Source: Bacteroidales bacterium | Lineage (GTDB): Bacteria > Bacteroidota > Bacteroidia > Bacteroidales > UBA10428 | Assembly: GCA_016926235.1 (NCBI GenBank) | Contig: JAFGOZ010000692.1 | Coordinates: forward strand, 1-64,000 | Direction of reading: 5' to 3' | DNA: 64,000 nucleotides | Shown: in pieces, positions 1 through 8,972 of the stretch | Layout of the letters: each line of letters opens with the position of its first letter | Position numbering within the stretch: position 1 is the first letter of the stretch | Notes under the pieces: generated by a model | What the model saw: the letters and a program-made list of their open reading frames with translations, nothing else | Told to the model about the DNA's origin: nothing | Databases searched by the model: none | Program-made: the position numbers and the translations under genes

Positions 1-114
1 AAACAGATTGCCTATAGACACTTTATTCGACAAAATGATATAAATAGATATTATTCAGTAACTTAAATGTGTCAAAGTAGAATTAAAACATCATTAAAAA
101 TACATGCAATTATT

Positions 115-190
115 AATACAGAAGATAGGAATCAGGAGTCAGAAAATTCATTATTGATATCCTGAATTCTGACTTCTGAATCCTGTATTC
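115..190 (-). terminator. Imperfect hairpin downstream of phosphohexomutase
   Basis: An imperfect inverted repeat lies just past the stop codon of the minus-strand mutase. One arm reads GAATCAGGAGTCAG and the other CTGACTTCTGAATC, with AATACAG and CTGTATT near the outside. The arms differ by a few indels. It could act as a 3' end or terminator, but no strong T-tract follows the stem, so the call is tentative. The wording resembles intergenic repeats common in Bacteroidetes genomes. Confidence 0.4.
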
Positions 191-1933
191 TTAACTTAAT
201 TTCAAATCTTTAATAATATTCTCAATCCTCTCATCCAACAATGCACTGACTTTTGCCAGTTGATCCTTCGACTCCACTTTCTCATTCACACTAAAATAAA
301 ATTTAATTTTGGGCTCTGTACCTGAGGGTCGAACAGAAATTTTTGACCCGTCTTTTAGTATGAATTGTAATACATCTGATTTGGGAAGATTTATGTCATA
401 GCGAAGATGACTGATTTGATCCATGGTTTTTTGTTTCAAATAGTCATGAATCAAAACTACATCAGATTTATTTATTGATTCAGGAGGCGAATTACGATAA
501 GTATCCATCATGGTCTTGATCTCTTCCTGCCCTGATTTCCCTTTTTTCACAATGGATATCAGCTTTTCTTTGTACATACCGTATTCAATATATATTTCTT
601 CCAATATATCAAGCAGTGATTTATTTTGAGATTTTGCCCAGGCAGCAGTTTCAGCAATAAAAGCACAAGACATAACGGCATCCTTATCCCTTACAAATTC
701 TCCGGCCAGGTATCCATAACTTTCTTCACCCCCACCGATGAATTTCATTTTGCCATAGTTCTGTTTAATAATATCGGCAATGTATTTAAAACCCGTAAGC
801 ACATCAAAGCTTTCGACTCCATATTCGTCTGCCATTTTTGCCAGCAGGTCAGTTGTTACAATCGTTTTTACAATATATTCCTTGCCTGTAAGTTTGCCAT
901 TTTCCTTCCACTTCTTCAATAAATAGTTTATAAGCAGGGAAGCAGTCTGATTGCCATTAACCAGTACAAAATCGCCTTTGTTATTTTTAACAGCAATCCC
1001 CACCCTGTCACTGTCCGGATCGGTAGCCATCACTAAATCAGCATCTTCTTTTTTGGCTTTTTCAATGGCCATGTTTAATGCTGCTGATTCCTCAGGATTT
1101 GGAGAATATACCGTAGGGAAATTACCATCAGGTATATCTTGCTCAGGAACATTAATAATGTTTCTAAAGCCATATTCCTTTAAGGCCATTGGTACTAATT
1201 TAACACCTGTGCCATGGATAGGAGTATACACAATTTTCATATCACCAAACTTATGAATTATCTCAGGTGATAATGTAAGTGCCTTCAATTCTTTGAGATA
1301 AGCTTTGTCAATTTCCGGACCAATAATTTCTATCTTTGATTTGTCCCCATTAAATTTTATCTCATCAATACTTTTTATCTTTTGTACTTCAGCAATTATA
1401 TTTTTATCATGAGGGGTAATTATCTGGCCACCATCTTCCCAATATACCTTATATCCATTGTACTCCTTGGGATTATGGGATGCTGTTACCACCACTCCAC
1501 TTTGACAACACAGGTGACGTATCGCAAACGAAAGCTCCGGTGTAGGTCTGAGTGCATCGAAAAGATATGCTTTAATATTGTTGGCAGCACAAATCTGAGC
1601 AGTAGTCTCCGCATATAACCGGCTATTATTCCTGCTATCATGAGCAATAGCAACACTGATGGATTTACCTGCAAACTGCTTTAATAAATAGTTGCACAAT
1701 CCCTGTGTAGCCATACCTATTGTATAAATATTTACACGATTTGTTCCTGCACCCATAATGCCTCGAAGACCACCGGTTCCAAATTCCAGATCCTGGTAAA
1801 ATGCTTCAATCAATTCTTTTTCATCCTTTTCCAGCATATACGTGATCTGTTTTCTGGTTTCTTCATCGATATTACTGTTTAGCCATTTGTGGGCTTTCTC
1901 TTTTACAGTTTTTTGTAATTCACTCTGTTCCAT
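191..1933 (-). CDS. Phosphohexomutase (phosphoglucomutase/phosphomannomutase family)
   Basis: This cytoplasmic alpha-D-phosphohexomutase interconverts hexose 1- and 6-phosphates, feeding glycogen, nucleotide-sugar and envelope synthesis. All four family signatures are visible in the 580 residues: the phosphoserine loop TASHNPKEYNG with catalytic Ser152, the metal loop TDPDSDR with Asp305, Asp307 and Asp309, the sugar-binding loop GGEESYGYL near 401-409, and the phosphate-binding RPSGTEPK near 545. The length fits the long PGM2/PgcA-like subgroup. Whether glucose, mannose or ribose phosphate is preferred cannot be read from the sequence. It is transcribed alone, away from its neighbour at 2217. 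Confidence 0.93.
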   Translation of the reverse strand: MEQSELQKTVKEKAHKWLNSNIDEETRKQITYMLEKDEKELIEAFYQDLEFGTGGLRGIMGAGTNRVNIYTIGMATQGLCNYLLKQFAGKSISVAIAHDSRNNSRLYAETTAQICAANNIKAYLFDALRPTPELSFAIRHLCCQSGVVVTASHNPKEYNGYKVYWEDGGQIITPHDKNIIAEVQKIKSIDEIKFNGDKSKIEIIGPEIDKAYLKELKALTLSPEIIHKFGDMKIVYTPIHGTGVKLVPMALKEYGFRNIINVPEQDIPDGNFPTVYSPNPEESAALNMAIEKAKKEDADLVMATDPDSDRVGIAVKNNKGDFVLVNGNQTASLLINYLLKKWKENGKLTGKEYIVKTIVTTDLLAKMADEYGVESFDVLTGFKYIADIIKQNYGKMKFIGGGEESYGYLAGEFVRDKDAVMSCAFIAETAAWAKSQNKSLLDILEEIYIEYGMYKEKLISIVKKGKSGQEEIKTMMDTYRNSPPESINKSDVVLIHDYLKQKTMDQISHLRYDINLPKSDVLQFILKDGSKISVRPSGTEPKIKFYFSVNEKVESKDQLAKVSALLDERIENIIKDLKLS

Positions 1934-2216
1934 CGCCTTGTGTTTTTCAAATATGGTTTGTAATCATGTGATAAAAGTAACTCAAAAATATGAATGGGAC
2001 AAAGTAATTATATAGCGTGTGATTTAAGGATATAATTCAATGATCTGAGAATTATTAATGTGTCTCATTTTGCTGATTTTCTGCTGTTTATACCAATCGT
2101 TAATAAAAAAATGCAGAAAAACGTATCTTTTTTTATTTTTTGCGTAGAAAGGGGTATTAATTCATCTTATTTAATAAAACAATATTTATTGAGAACCAAA
2201 CCCAAAAAATCGTAAT

Positions 2217-2909
2217 ATGCCTTTACTTGAAATTCCCAGAACTGATGATGCCAGAATAACATTTTTACAACGTGTACTTATTGCTGCAGAAAAACACAAG
2301 GAGAGCGGATACCAATACCTCTCTAATGAAACCATCGAACGAATATTCCAATTTTTACCTTCTTACGAAGCTATGTTAACGGGATTAAATTTACACCGGA
2401 TGAGTTATGAAAACAAAAAACAATTGGGTAACAATGGTATTCCTAAACTTGAAGCGTACATCCTGGATCTTTGGGAAGTACTAAAAAGAAGAGTGATTCG
2501 TAACAATGAACCAGCAGAAGTACTCACCTATTATCAACTTCCTCTGAACGGTACTATTCCAAAAATAGAATATCCTGAAGAATGGATTGAGATAGCATAT
2601 AAAATAATATTAGGCGACACTGCTGCTCAAAACAAGGGATATCCTGCCATGATAAATCCATCGGTAAAAGAATTACATAAAATACTTATGTATGCTGAAA
2701 AAAAGATGGACATACCAGAAAATAATTTCTCTTCCCAAAACACCCCGGATCACATTGAAAATTTGCGTCATGAAGCCAATGAACTTATTATGGATATAAT
2801 ACACGAATTACGGTTTAATCTTCGCAGGAAAGATGCCAATGAAATACGTCAGATCATGTCTGTTTATGGTGCTTCATTTAGCTTTTTAAAGGGTGAAAAA
2901 ACCGAATAA
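2217..2909 (+). CDS. Unknown alpha-helical cytoplasmic protein
   Basis: I do not recognise the family of this 230-residue protein. It has no signal peptide or membrane segment. It is rich in Leu, Glu, Lys and Ile and is probably mostly helical. The C-terminal third (ENLRHEANELIMDIIHELRF) looks like a long amphipathic helix. Codon use and composition match neighbouring genes, and it has clean flanks, so it is very likely a real gene. It is followed directly by a fold-back repeat element at 2913-3041 and may be monocistronic. Confidence 0.7.
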   Translation: MPLLEIPRTDDARITFLQRVLIAAEKHKESGYQYLSNETIERIFQFLPSYEAMLTGLNLHRMSYENKKQLGNNGIPKLEAYILDLWEVLKRRVIRNNEPAEVLTYYQLPLNGTIPKIEYPEEWIEIAYKIILGDTAAQNKGYPAMINPSVKELHKILMYAEKKMDIPENNFSSQNTPDHIENLRHEANELIMDIIHELRFNLRRKDANEIRQIMSVYGASFSFLKGEKTE

Positions 2910-2912
2910 TCA

Positions 2913-3041
2913 TTAGTGGCTGCAATTATACTCCGATAACTGCGTTATGCCTTACCTGAAAACAGTCATTTATGAAAGTAAAATCCTTGATTTTTTATGA
3001 AAGGCAAGCCTTGTTCTCGAAGTTTTCTTATCAGCCACTAA
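2913..3041. repeat. Fold-back (MITE/REP-like) element with 10-bp terminal inverted repeats
   Basis: The ends are a perfect inverted pair, TTAGTGGCTG at 2913-2922 and CAGCCACTAA at 3032-3041. Inside, ACTCCGATAAC..TGCCTT near 2929-2953 is an imperfect reverse complement of AAGGCAAGCCTTGTTCTCGAAGT near 3001-3023, so nearly the whole 129 bp can fold back on itself. It carries no open reading frame. It fills most of the gap between the genes at 2217 and 3144. Confidence 0.6.
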
Positions 3042-3143
3042 AAAAAGATTGTTTTCTTGCAAAGATTAAATAAGTAATCATCATTTCCTGTTTTTCCCAT
3101 TTCTTTTTCATAATATTGTATTAAACATTTGGTAATACTTTTT

Positions 3144-3692
3144 ATGAAAAAACGGCTATTCTTCATTATCTATCTTGGGATAATAAGCGTTTCATCCTTA
3201 ATTTCCCAAACAGAAAAAGGTAATTTTATGTTAGGAGGTGATGCCAGCACTCTTATTAACCTTGACGATGGATATCAGAATTTTGCCATTAGTATGAACC
3301 CTAATATTGGACTGTTTGTAAAGGATAATTTAGTACTTGGAGGAAGATTGCCTTTGATGTTTGCAAAAAGTGAAGAGTATAGTAATTTAAAATACGGATT
3401 AGGACCATTTGTCAGGTACTATTTAATGCCCCGAGAAAATATGGGTATGTTCCTGGGAGTTTTAAGCGGAATAGCTGCAGCAACATATATGGGAGGAGAA
3501 AATGCAACAAAGCTGGATATTTATTCAGGAATAGAGGCCGGAACAGCCCATTTCCTGAATGAAAGTATTGCTTTAGAACTTGCTCTCAGATACCAATACT
3601 TTAATCAGGGTCAATATTCAATGGATGAAAGAAGTAATAACTCTACAATAAGCCTTAATCTGGGCTTTCAAATTTATTTTAATAGAGATTAG
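3144..3692 (+). CDS. Small outer-membrane beta-barrel protein
   Basis: The start at 3144 (MKKRLFFIIYLGIISVSSLISQ) gives a good signal peptide; the longer frame from 3129 adds only MVILF. The mature part of about 160 residues has alternating hydrophobic/polar strands (MLGGDASTLINL, ISMNPNIGLFV, LALRYQYF) and ends ISLNLGFQIYFNRD, typical of a small porin-family/OmpX-like barrel. Its function is not evident. The PLD-like gene follows 44 bp downstream and could be co-transcribed. Confidence 0.72.
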   Translation: MKKRLFFIIYLGIISVSSLISQTEKGNFMLGGDASTLINLDDGYQNFAISMNPNIGLFVKDNLVLGGRLPLMFAKSEEYSNLKYGLGPFVRYYLMPRENMGMFLGVLSGIAAATYMGGENATKLDIYSGIEAGTAHFLNESIALELALRYQYFNQGQYSMDERSNNSTISLNLGFQIYFNRD

Positions 3693-3736
3693 AGAAGATA
3701 CTTTTTTATTTCACACTTAACTCAAAACACTATATC

Positions 3737-4792
3737 ATGGGAAAAACAGTAGGAAACATTCAATTTTATTCAGGTCCCTCAGAAGTAGGAGCTCCTGATA
3801 AACTGGAAAAAGTTATAATTGACTTTATAAACCAGGCTAAAAAAAGACTTCTAATTGCAGTTCAGGAACTGGAAAGCGAAGAAATAGGAAAAGCAATAAT
3901 CGAGGCTCGAAAACGAAAAGTGCTGGTAAAACTGGTTATTGAACAGGATTACCTTCGTGAACCTACCCGACTTTCAGATCCCTGGAAAGAAGGGGGGAAA
4001 AATAAAGAGAACCGGATAATACATGATGCTATTCTGCGGGCAAGCATTGATGTAAAATGCGACTACAACACCAGTATTTTTCATCAAAAATTTATTGTCA
4101 GGGATGGAGAAGCTGTACTTACCGGATCAACCAATTTTACTCCCACCGGTACTCATAATAATCTTAACCACGTGGTTATTATACATGATGAATCTATCGC
4201 AAAGATATTTTCCAGGGAATATGGAGAAATACAGCAAGGTCACTTTGGTAAACTGAATGAGGGTCATGATCCGGCACCCAAAGAAATAAAGGTTGGCAAT
4301 ATCCTGGTGAAGGTTTTATTTGCCCCGGACCATAATCCTGAAATGGAGATTATGAAACAAATGCTTAAAGCCAAAAAACGAATAGATTTTGCCATTTTTA
4401 CATTCGCTAAGTCCTCTGGTATTGATGATACTATGATCAAACTTTTGGAGTTTGGAATGCCTATCAGGGGAGCCTTTGATGGGAAACAGGGTGCTCATGA
4501 CTGGGCAGCTCTTAGCAATATTAAAAAAGCAGGAGGTGAATTATATTCAATACCAGAAGGTAATGGTGTAGGTAAACTACATCACAAACTGATGGTATTG
4601 GATGACCAGGTAGTAATTGCCGGATCATTCAATTACACTGGTCCTGCTAATAAATTAAATGATGAAAATATTATTATTCTTGGTGACCTTGACACAACTT
4701 CCGATAGTGAAAAAAAAGCACAGGGACAAATTGCAATTTATGCCCGCCAGGAAATAGATCGTATAATAAAAGATCATGGGAAAAAACTTTAA
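3737..4792 (+). CDS. Phospholipase D-like protein with two HKD motifs
   Basis: Two complete HxKxxxxD motifs are present in the 351 residues: HQKFIVRD followed by GSTNFT in the first half, and HHKLMVLD followed by GSFNYT in the second. This makes a full bilobal PLD fold in one chain. There is no signal peptide, so it is probably cytoplasmic. The family includes nucleases, cardiolipin synthases and phospholipases. The absence of membrane segments argues against cardiolipin synthase, and the overall form suits a nuclease or phosphodiesterase. The substrate is unknown. No helicase or defence partner is adjacent. Confidence 0.82.
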   Translation: MGKTVGNIQFYSGPSEVGAPDKLEKVIIDFINQAKKRLLIAVQELESEEIGKAIIEARKRKVLVKLVIEQDYLREPTRLSDPWKEGGKNKENRIIHDAILRASIDVKCDYNTSIFHQKFIVRDGEAVLTGSTNFTPTGTHNNLNHVVIIHDESIAKIFSREYGEIQQGHFGKLNEGHDPAPKEIKVGNILVKVLFAPDHNPEMEIMKQMLKAKKRIDFAIFTFAKSSGIDDTMIKLLEFGMPIRGAFDGKQGAHDWAALSNIKKAGGELYSIPEGNGVGKLHHKLMVLDDQVVIAGSFNYTGPANKLNDENIIILGDLDTTSDSEKKAQGQIAIYARQEIDRIIKDHGKKL

Positions 4793-4871
4793 ATAATAAT
4801 TTCTGTTATATTTGAAACTGGTTTTTGTTTTTGCATAATTCAAATTGTTGAATATTACTTGATTTAAGAGA

Positions 4872-6080
4872 ATGAGCAGTTTTAAGGTATTTGGAATTGT
4901 ATTTTTCATTGTATTTGGTTTTTATACAAGCCGGGCTCAAAATAAAAACGTTATCATAGATAATGAAGACCCCTGTGGATATGATACTGCAATATTAATG
5001 CAACTCAAATCAGAATTGGGGGATCATTGGGGATATGGGTATACAGACTTATTGGATGATCTGGATGTATGGAATTCAAATATTCTTGTTACGATATCGG
5101 ATATAGGACAAAGTGTCCAGGGTCGTGAAATACCTATGGTTACAATAAAGAAGCAGGATGAAAGTCCTTCGATGTTCCGTATCGCTATCCATGCAAGGAC
5201 TCATCCGGCAGAGGTACAATCAACCCGTGTCACCAATGAAATAATTAACGAACTTTTATCTGGCTCAACATTTGCCGATTCAATACTAGATATTTGCATA
5301 TTTAACATCATACCTATGATAAATCCTGATGGTGTTGAATTGGAGTATAGTCGGTTAAATGCTAATAGTGTAGACCTGGAAAGTAATTGGAATACCACAC
5401 CGCATCAAGCTGAAGTTCAATCCCTTAAAGCAACGTATCAATCATTCATGAATTCTACACTGCCCATTCGTATAGCTTTGAATATGCACTCAGCCCTTCA
5501 GTGCAATCGTTTCTTCGTGTTTCATGACAGTGTTGGCACATCACAGGAATATGCCCAACAAGAAAGAGAGTTTATAACCGGAGTTCGTAATAATTGGCCT
5601 GAGGGTATTCAAAATTGGAACCACAATGTAACATGGACAGCAAGTACCCCACTCTACTACCCGGAAAGCTGGTTCTGGATAAATTATTCAGAATCAGTAA
5701 TGGCACTAACTTACGAGGATATGAACTGTGCTAATGCAGGCCAATATGAAAAAACCGCCAAAGCCATTCTTAATGGAATATATACCTTCCTTGATAACAG
5801 GGAGCCAATCTCGATTGTTGAACAATTTGATAGTAAGCGCCTAAAAGTATTCCCTAATCCTGTTGATAAGGGCAAAGCGTTCTATGTTGAGTTACCGTTT
5901 ATTGAAGTACCGGGCATACTTGAACTTTATGATATGGAGGGAAGAAGAATATTTAGCCAGAGCTACGAGGCAATCGATAATACTATTGAAGTACCTGCAA
6001 TAAATATGCAAAATGGTATTTATATAATCAATCTGAAACAGGCGGAACAAAACTATAAAGGATATATAATTATTCAATAA
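4872..6080 (+). CDS. Secreted M14 zinc carboxypeptidase with T9SS sorting domain
   Basis: The protein begins with a signal peptide (SSFKVFGIVFFIVFGFYTSRAQ). The M14 zinc site reads HPAE (His111, Glu114) with the third ligand His206 in NMHSALQ, and the likely catalytic glutamate is Glu282 in LTYEDM. From about residue 322 a type A T9SS C-terminal domain follows: KVFPNPV, then LYDMEGRRI, then NGIYIINLK, ending YIIIQ. The product is therefore predicted to be exported by T9SS and released or anchored at the cell surface, where it would trim peptides. It stands alone; the preceding PLD gene ends 79 bp upstream. Confidence 0.9.
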   Translation: MSSFKVFGIVFFIVFGFYTSRAQNKNVIIDNEDPCGYDTAILMQLKSELGDHWGYGYTDLLDDLDVWNSNILVTISDIGQSVQGREIPMVTIKKQDESPSMFRIAIHARTHPAEVQSTRVTNEIINELLSGSTFADSILDICIFNIIPMINPDGVELEYSRLNANSVDLESNWNTTPHQAEVQSLKATYQSFMNSTLPIRIALNMHSALQCNRFFVFHDSVGTSQEYAQQEREFITGVRNNWPEGIQNWNHNVTWTASTPLYYPESWFWINYSESVMALTYEDMNCANAGQYEKTAKAILNGIYTFLDNREPISIVEQFDSKRLKVFPNPVDKGKAFYVELPFIEVPGILELYDMEGRRIFSQSYEAIDNTIEVPAINMQNGIYIINLKQAEQNYKGYIIIQ

Positions 6081-6195
6081 CCTGATAAAAAGCATTTTAT
6101 ATTGCGATTGCTATTTTTTAGGTTTTATCAAAACTAAAATAGCACAATGACAGCCCAATGTCAATAATTGAAAAAATTATAAAAGGCTCATGAAG

Positions 6196-6432
6196 TCAAT
6201 CTTGTCGAAGCAACGAAATAGTCTGCATTTTTACGGAAGAGCCCAATTTCATATTAAGATAAAACATTTCTTGAAGTTCCTTTTTATTCATCCATAATAT
6301 ATTATGTTGCCCGGCATCAATATAGTCATCTATCAAGGTTTCGACCTTATATCCATTCGAATTATATATTAAAAGGCATACTTCCCTTGGCATATCAAGC
6401 ATAAAACGAATATTCAAGTGCGAGATGAAGAA
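6196..6432 (-). pseudogene. Orphan remnant of a FlgD-like/T9SS C-terminal sorting domain
   Basis: The open frame of about 78 codons starts after a stop at 6433-6435 and has only a TTG near its beginning. Its product has the pattern of the last 70 residues of a T9SS cargo: IRFMLDMPREVCLLIYNSNG, then VETLI, then AGQHNILW, then MFYLNMKLGSS, ending ISLLRQD. No passenger domain precedes it in any frame that I could follow. I read it as the tail of a deleted or decayed secreted protein, although a tail joined by recombination is also possible. Confidence 0.6.
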
Positions 6433-6563
6433 TTAGTAGTAACCATTAAATCATTTTCTTCATTCATAATTCATATTAACATTAAATTCAAAATAAAGCA
6501 ACTTATTCCTATGATGTCTTACAACTCACAAACCCTATAATTTCATTATGATATTAAAATATA

Positions 6564-8102
6564 CTAAATTGATGCATTTCCATTCATAACCTTACGCCCA
6601 CTTATCATATCCATTACCTGCATACCAGCCTGCATGGATGGCCAAATGCCATGACTAAATTTTGGAAGAAAAAGATTCTTGATAGGGGTTCTTGTCTTTA
6701 ACCGGTTTTTGCCGAAATTACCGGGAACAGGCATCATATCATAATTAGAGCCTGATGGAGAACCAATGTAACGTGCATACGTTGCAGGAGTTGAAATATC
6801 GATAAACTTTATATGTTTCTTCAAATCGGGGATCATATATTCCTGCACTTTGTTTATAAAAAATTCAGCAACCCGATTCTTTTCAATTACGTATTTTTCA
6901 TAATTTGAATTACGAAGCTCAATCCATTTTTGAGCAAACACAGGCACTACATGAACAATCAGGTTCGGCTTTCCTCCTGTTTGAACCGATGGAGATATTA
7001 TTGCTAAATGAAAACAATCATTGGATAGATGCAACTCTCCATTCTCCCATGCATTGAACATTTTTTCATGAGCCTTGTGTCCGGTCGTTAATACATTATA
7101 ACCACAGTCATATCCCATAGCTTTAAGGTCCAGGCTATCATCCAATCCTAAATGTATTGCAAAACCAGAAGCTGACATAGAAGCATTTTGAGCTTTGCGG
7201 GTATACTTTTTACCAGCTCTTTTTAGTTTGTCGTAGCCAATCATTTTACCCAATGTTAATTGAGTATCCGCTGTTGACACAACATACTTTGAATGAAAAA
7301 CCGTACCATCTGCTAACTGAACACCAATTACTTCCCCTCCCTCTGTCAGTATTTTTTCCACTTGAGTTTTCACCAAAACTCTGCCTCCTTTTTCTTCAAA
7401 TCTTTTTTTAAGTAACTGCGGAAACTGGATAAATCCTTTGTAGGGCCGGTAACTGCCTTTCAAAGTAGTCATCATGGCACATGCAGTAAGCAGCGATGCA
7501 CATCTGTCACCAGACAAGCCACTAAATGAAGAGAATGTATCCAGAATTTCGTATACTTCCGGATTTTTAAAATTATACCTGTTTAGAAATTCCTTATAGG
7601 TCTTTCCCGAATTAGTAATTATTCTTTTGCAATGGAAAAGAATACTAAATAATTCCCAGAATTTTGGTTCAGTTTTCAAATATCGTAACTCATGGTGCAT
7701 ATGCTCGCAATAATCAAAGAAGTTTTCTATTTGCTTAGCATCTTCCGGGTAATTTTGCTTAAGATATCGTTCAAAAGACTGTTTATCAGAGGCAATCGGA
7801 AATATTTTAGCTGTTTTATGCAACGGATCAGCCAGAAATAATCTGGCATAGAAATTCTCATATTTCTTCAAATCCACATCTATTTCATAATATTGAAGTA
7901 TATTGTTCACATCTGGAATTAACTGAACCGTATCAAACCTGTATCCATCCCTGGCGAATGTAGATACACAACCACCAACAATGGAATGCTTTTCAATAAT
8001 TAGAACAGGATGTTCCTCCGGTGAATATAGTTTTGTCCAGGCCAGGCCAGTACATAATCCTGTAATGCCCGCTCCTATTATAATCATCTCGTAATCGTTC
8101 AT
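6564..8102 (-). CDS. FAD-dependent oxidoreductase, CrtI/CrtISO/RetSat family
   Basis: The N-terminal dinucleotide-binding motif is IIIGAGITGLCTGL, followed by the acidic residue of the FAD site (IIEKHSIVGG). The C-terminal FAD-closing segment NLFLPKFSHGIWPSMQAGMQVMDMISG matches the phytoene desaturase/carotenoid isomerase/retinol saturase superfamily, and 512 residues is the usual length. The substrate could be a carotenoid or other polyene lipid; no crtB or other carotenoid gene is nearby, so the pathway is not assigned. It is transcribed alone. Confidence 0.82.
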   Translation of the reverse strand: MNDYEMIIIGAGITGLCTGLAWTKLYSPEEHPVLIIEKHSIVGGCVSTFARDGYRFDTVQLIPDVNNILQYYEIDVDLKKYENFYARLFLADPLHKTAKIFPIASDKQSFERYLKQNYPEDAKQIENFFDYCEHMHHELRYLKTEPKFWELFSILFHCKRIITNSGKTYKEFLNRYNFKNPEVYEILDTFSSFSGLSGDRCASLLTACAMMTTLKGSYRPYKGFIQFPQLLKKRFEEKGGRVLVKTQVEKILTEGGEVIGVQLADGTVFHSKYVVSTADTQLTLGKMIGYDKLKRAGKKYTRKAQNASMSASGFAIHLGLDDSLDLKAMGYDCGYNVLTTGHKAHEKMFNAWENGELHLSNDCFHLAIISPSVQTGGKPNLIVHVVPVFAQKWIELRNSNYEKYVIEKNRVAEFFINKVQEYMIPDLKKHIKFIDISTPATYARYIGSPSGSNYDMMPVPGNFGKNRLKTRTPIKNLFLPKFSHGIWPSMQAGMQVMDMISGRKVMNGNASI

Positions 8103-8294
8103 TGCAAATCAATTATTATTAAGCTATTAAGCCGTAGTCATTTTATTTTTTACAATTTCTAAAGAGGAAATTATTCGTTCTACTTATAGTCAGACGAATA
8201 AAGATAAAAATCGTTACAATTAGCATAATATATTCTTACCTTATTTAAAAATATATTTTACATTTGAATATAAGAATACCTTAATAATTACAAT

Positions 8295-8942
8295 ATGAGA
8301 CTTATTTTTATTATTACCGGTCTGTTAGTTTTCAATTTTCATATGCAAGCACAAAATGTAAACAATGATATTCAGGAAATAAGAAATAAGTTTAAAGAAA
8401 TTAATGATGATAAAAGTGAGTATGAATTATATGATCTATATTCTTTGCAGAATGATGGTATTTATGTTCTGGTACCTCATAATTCAGCAGAGTATCTTGA
8501 AGAAATAGACGAGATAATGAGTTTGTATATTTATGGAACTGATACTCTAATATCTGATGGTGAATACAATACAACATTCTATATGTATAATGGGAAAATT
8601 CAATTAATTGAAGAATACTATTCTGACTATCCTGAAGCCATGAGCAATAACTATGAAAGTTTTTATTTTAATAACAATCGATTATTCTTCTTTTATGCTA
8701 GATACCAGGAGACTAACTATTGGGTTGAACCGGACAATTGTTGTCCGTCTGCAATAAACGAGAGAAGATATTACTATAAAAATGATGAGGTAATCAGGTC
8801 GCTGGAAAAAAACCTTGAAACAATCGAATATCAGAACCCTGATGCTATTGACGATTTGCCAAATACAGAAATATATACTGAGGATGGTTATGGTATTTTA
8901 GAAAGAGCGAATGAGTACCTTAATGCAAAGGTATTGAAATGA
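8295..8942 (+). CDS. Hypothetical secreted protein
   Basis: A signal peptide (MRLIFIITGLLVFNFHMQAQ) precedes about 195 residues rich in Tyr, Asn, Asp and Glu. The mature part has repeated short strand patterns (YNTTFYMYNGKIQLIEEYY; SFYFNNNRLFFFYARYQ) and one Cys-Cys pair. I recognise no family. There is no sorting domain, so it is probably periplasmic. It converges on the histidine kinase gene with a 30-bp gap. Confidence 0.68.
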   Translation: MRLIFIITGLLVFNFHMQAQNVNNDIQEIRNKFKEINDDKSEYELYDLYSLQNDGIYVLVPHNSAEYLEEIDEIMSLYIYGTDTLISDGEYNTTFYMYNGKIQLIEEYYSDYPEAMSNNYESFYFNNNRLFFFYARYQETNYWVEPDNCCPSAINERRYYYKNDEVIRSLEKNLETIEYQNPDAIDDLPNTEIYTEDGYGILERANEYLNAKVLK

Positions 8943-8972
8943 TTTATGATTAAATGTCCAAGGGATTTTTTG

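Noticed and set aside
3737..4792. PLD-like protein as part of a defence island
   Set aside because: No helicase, methylase, toxin or other defence gene lies nearby; neighbours are ordinary envelope genes.
6083..6130. TGATAAAA/TTTTATCA pair downstream of the M14 gene as a terminator
   Set aside because: The stem is short, pure A+T, has a long loop and no good T-tract; too likely by chance in this base composition.
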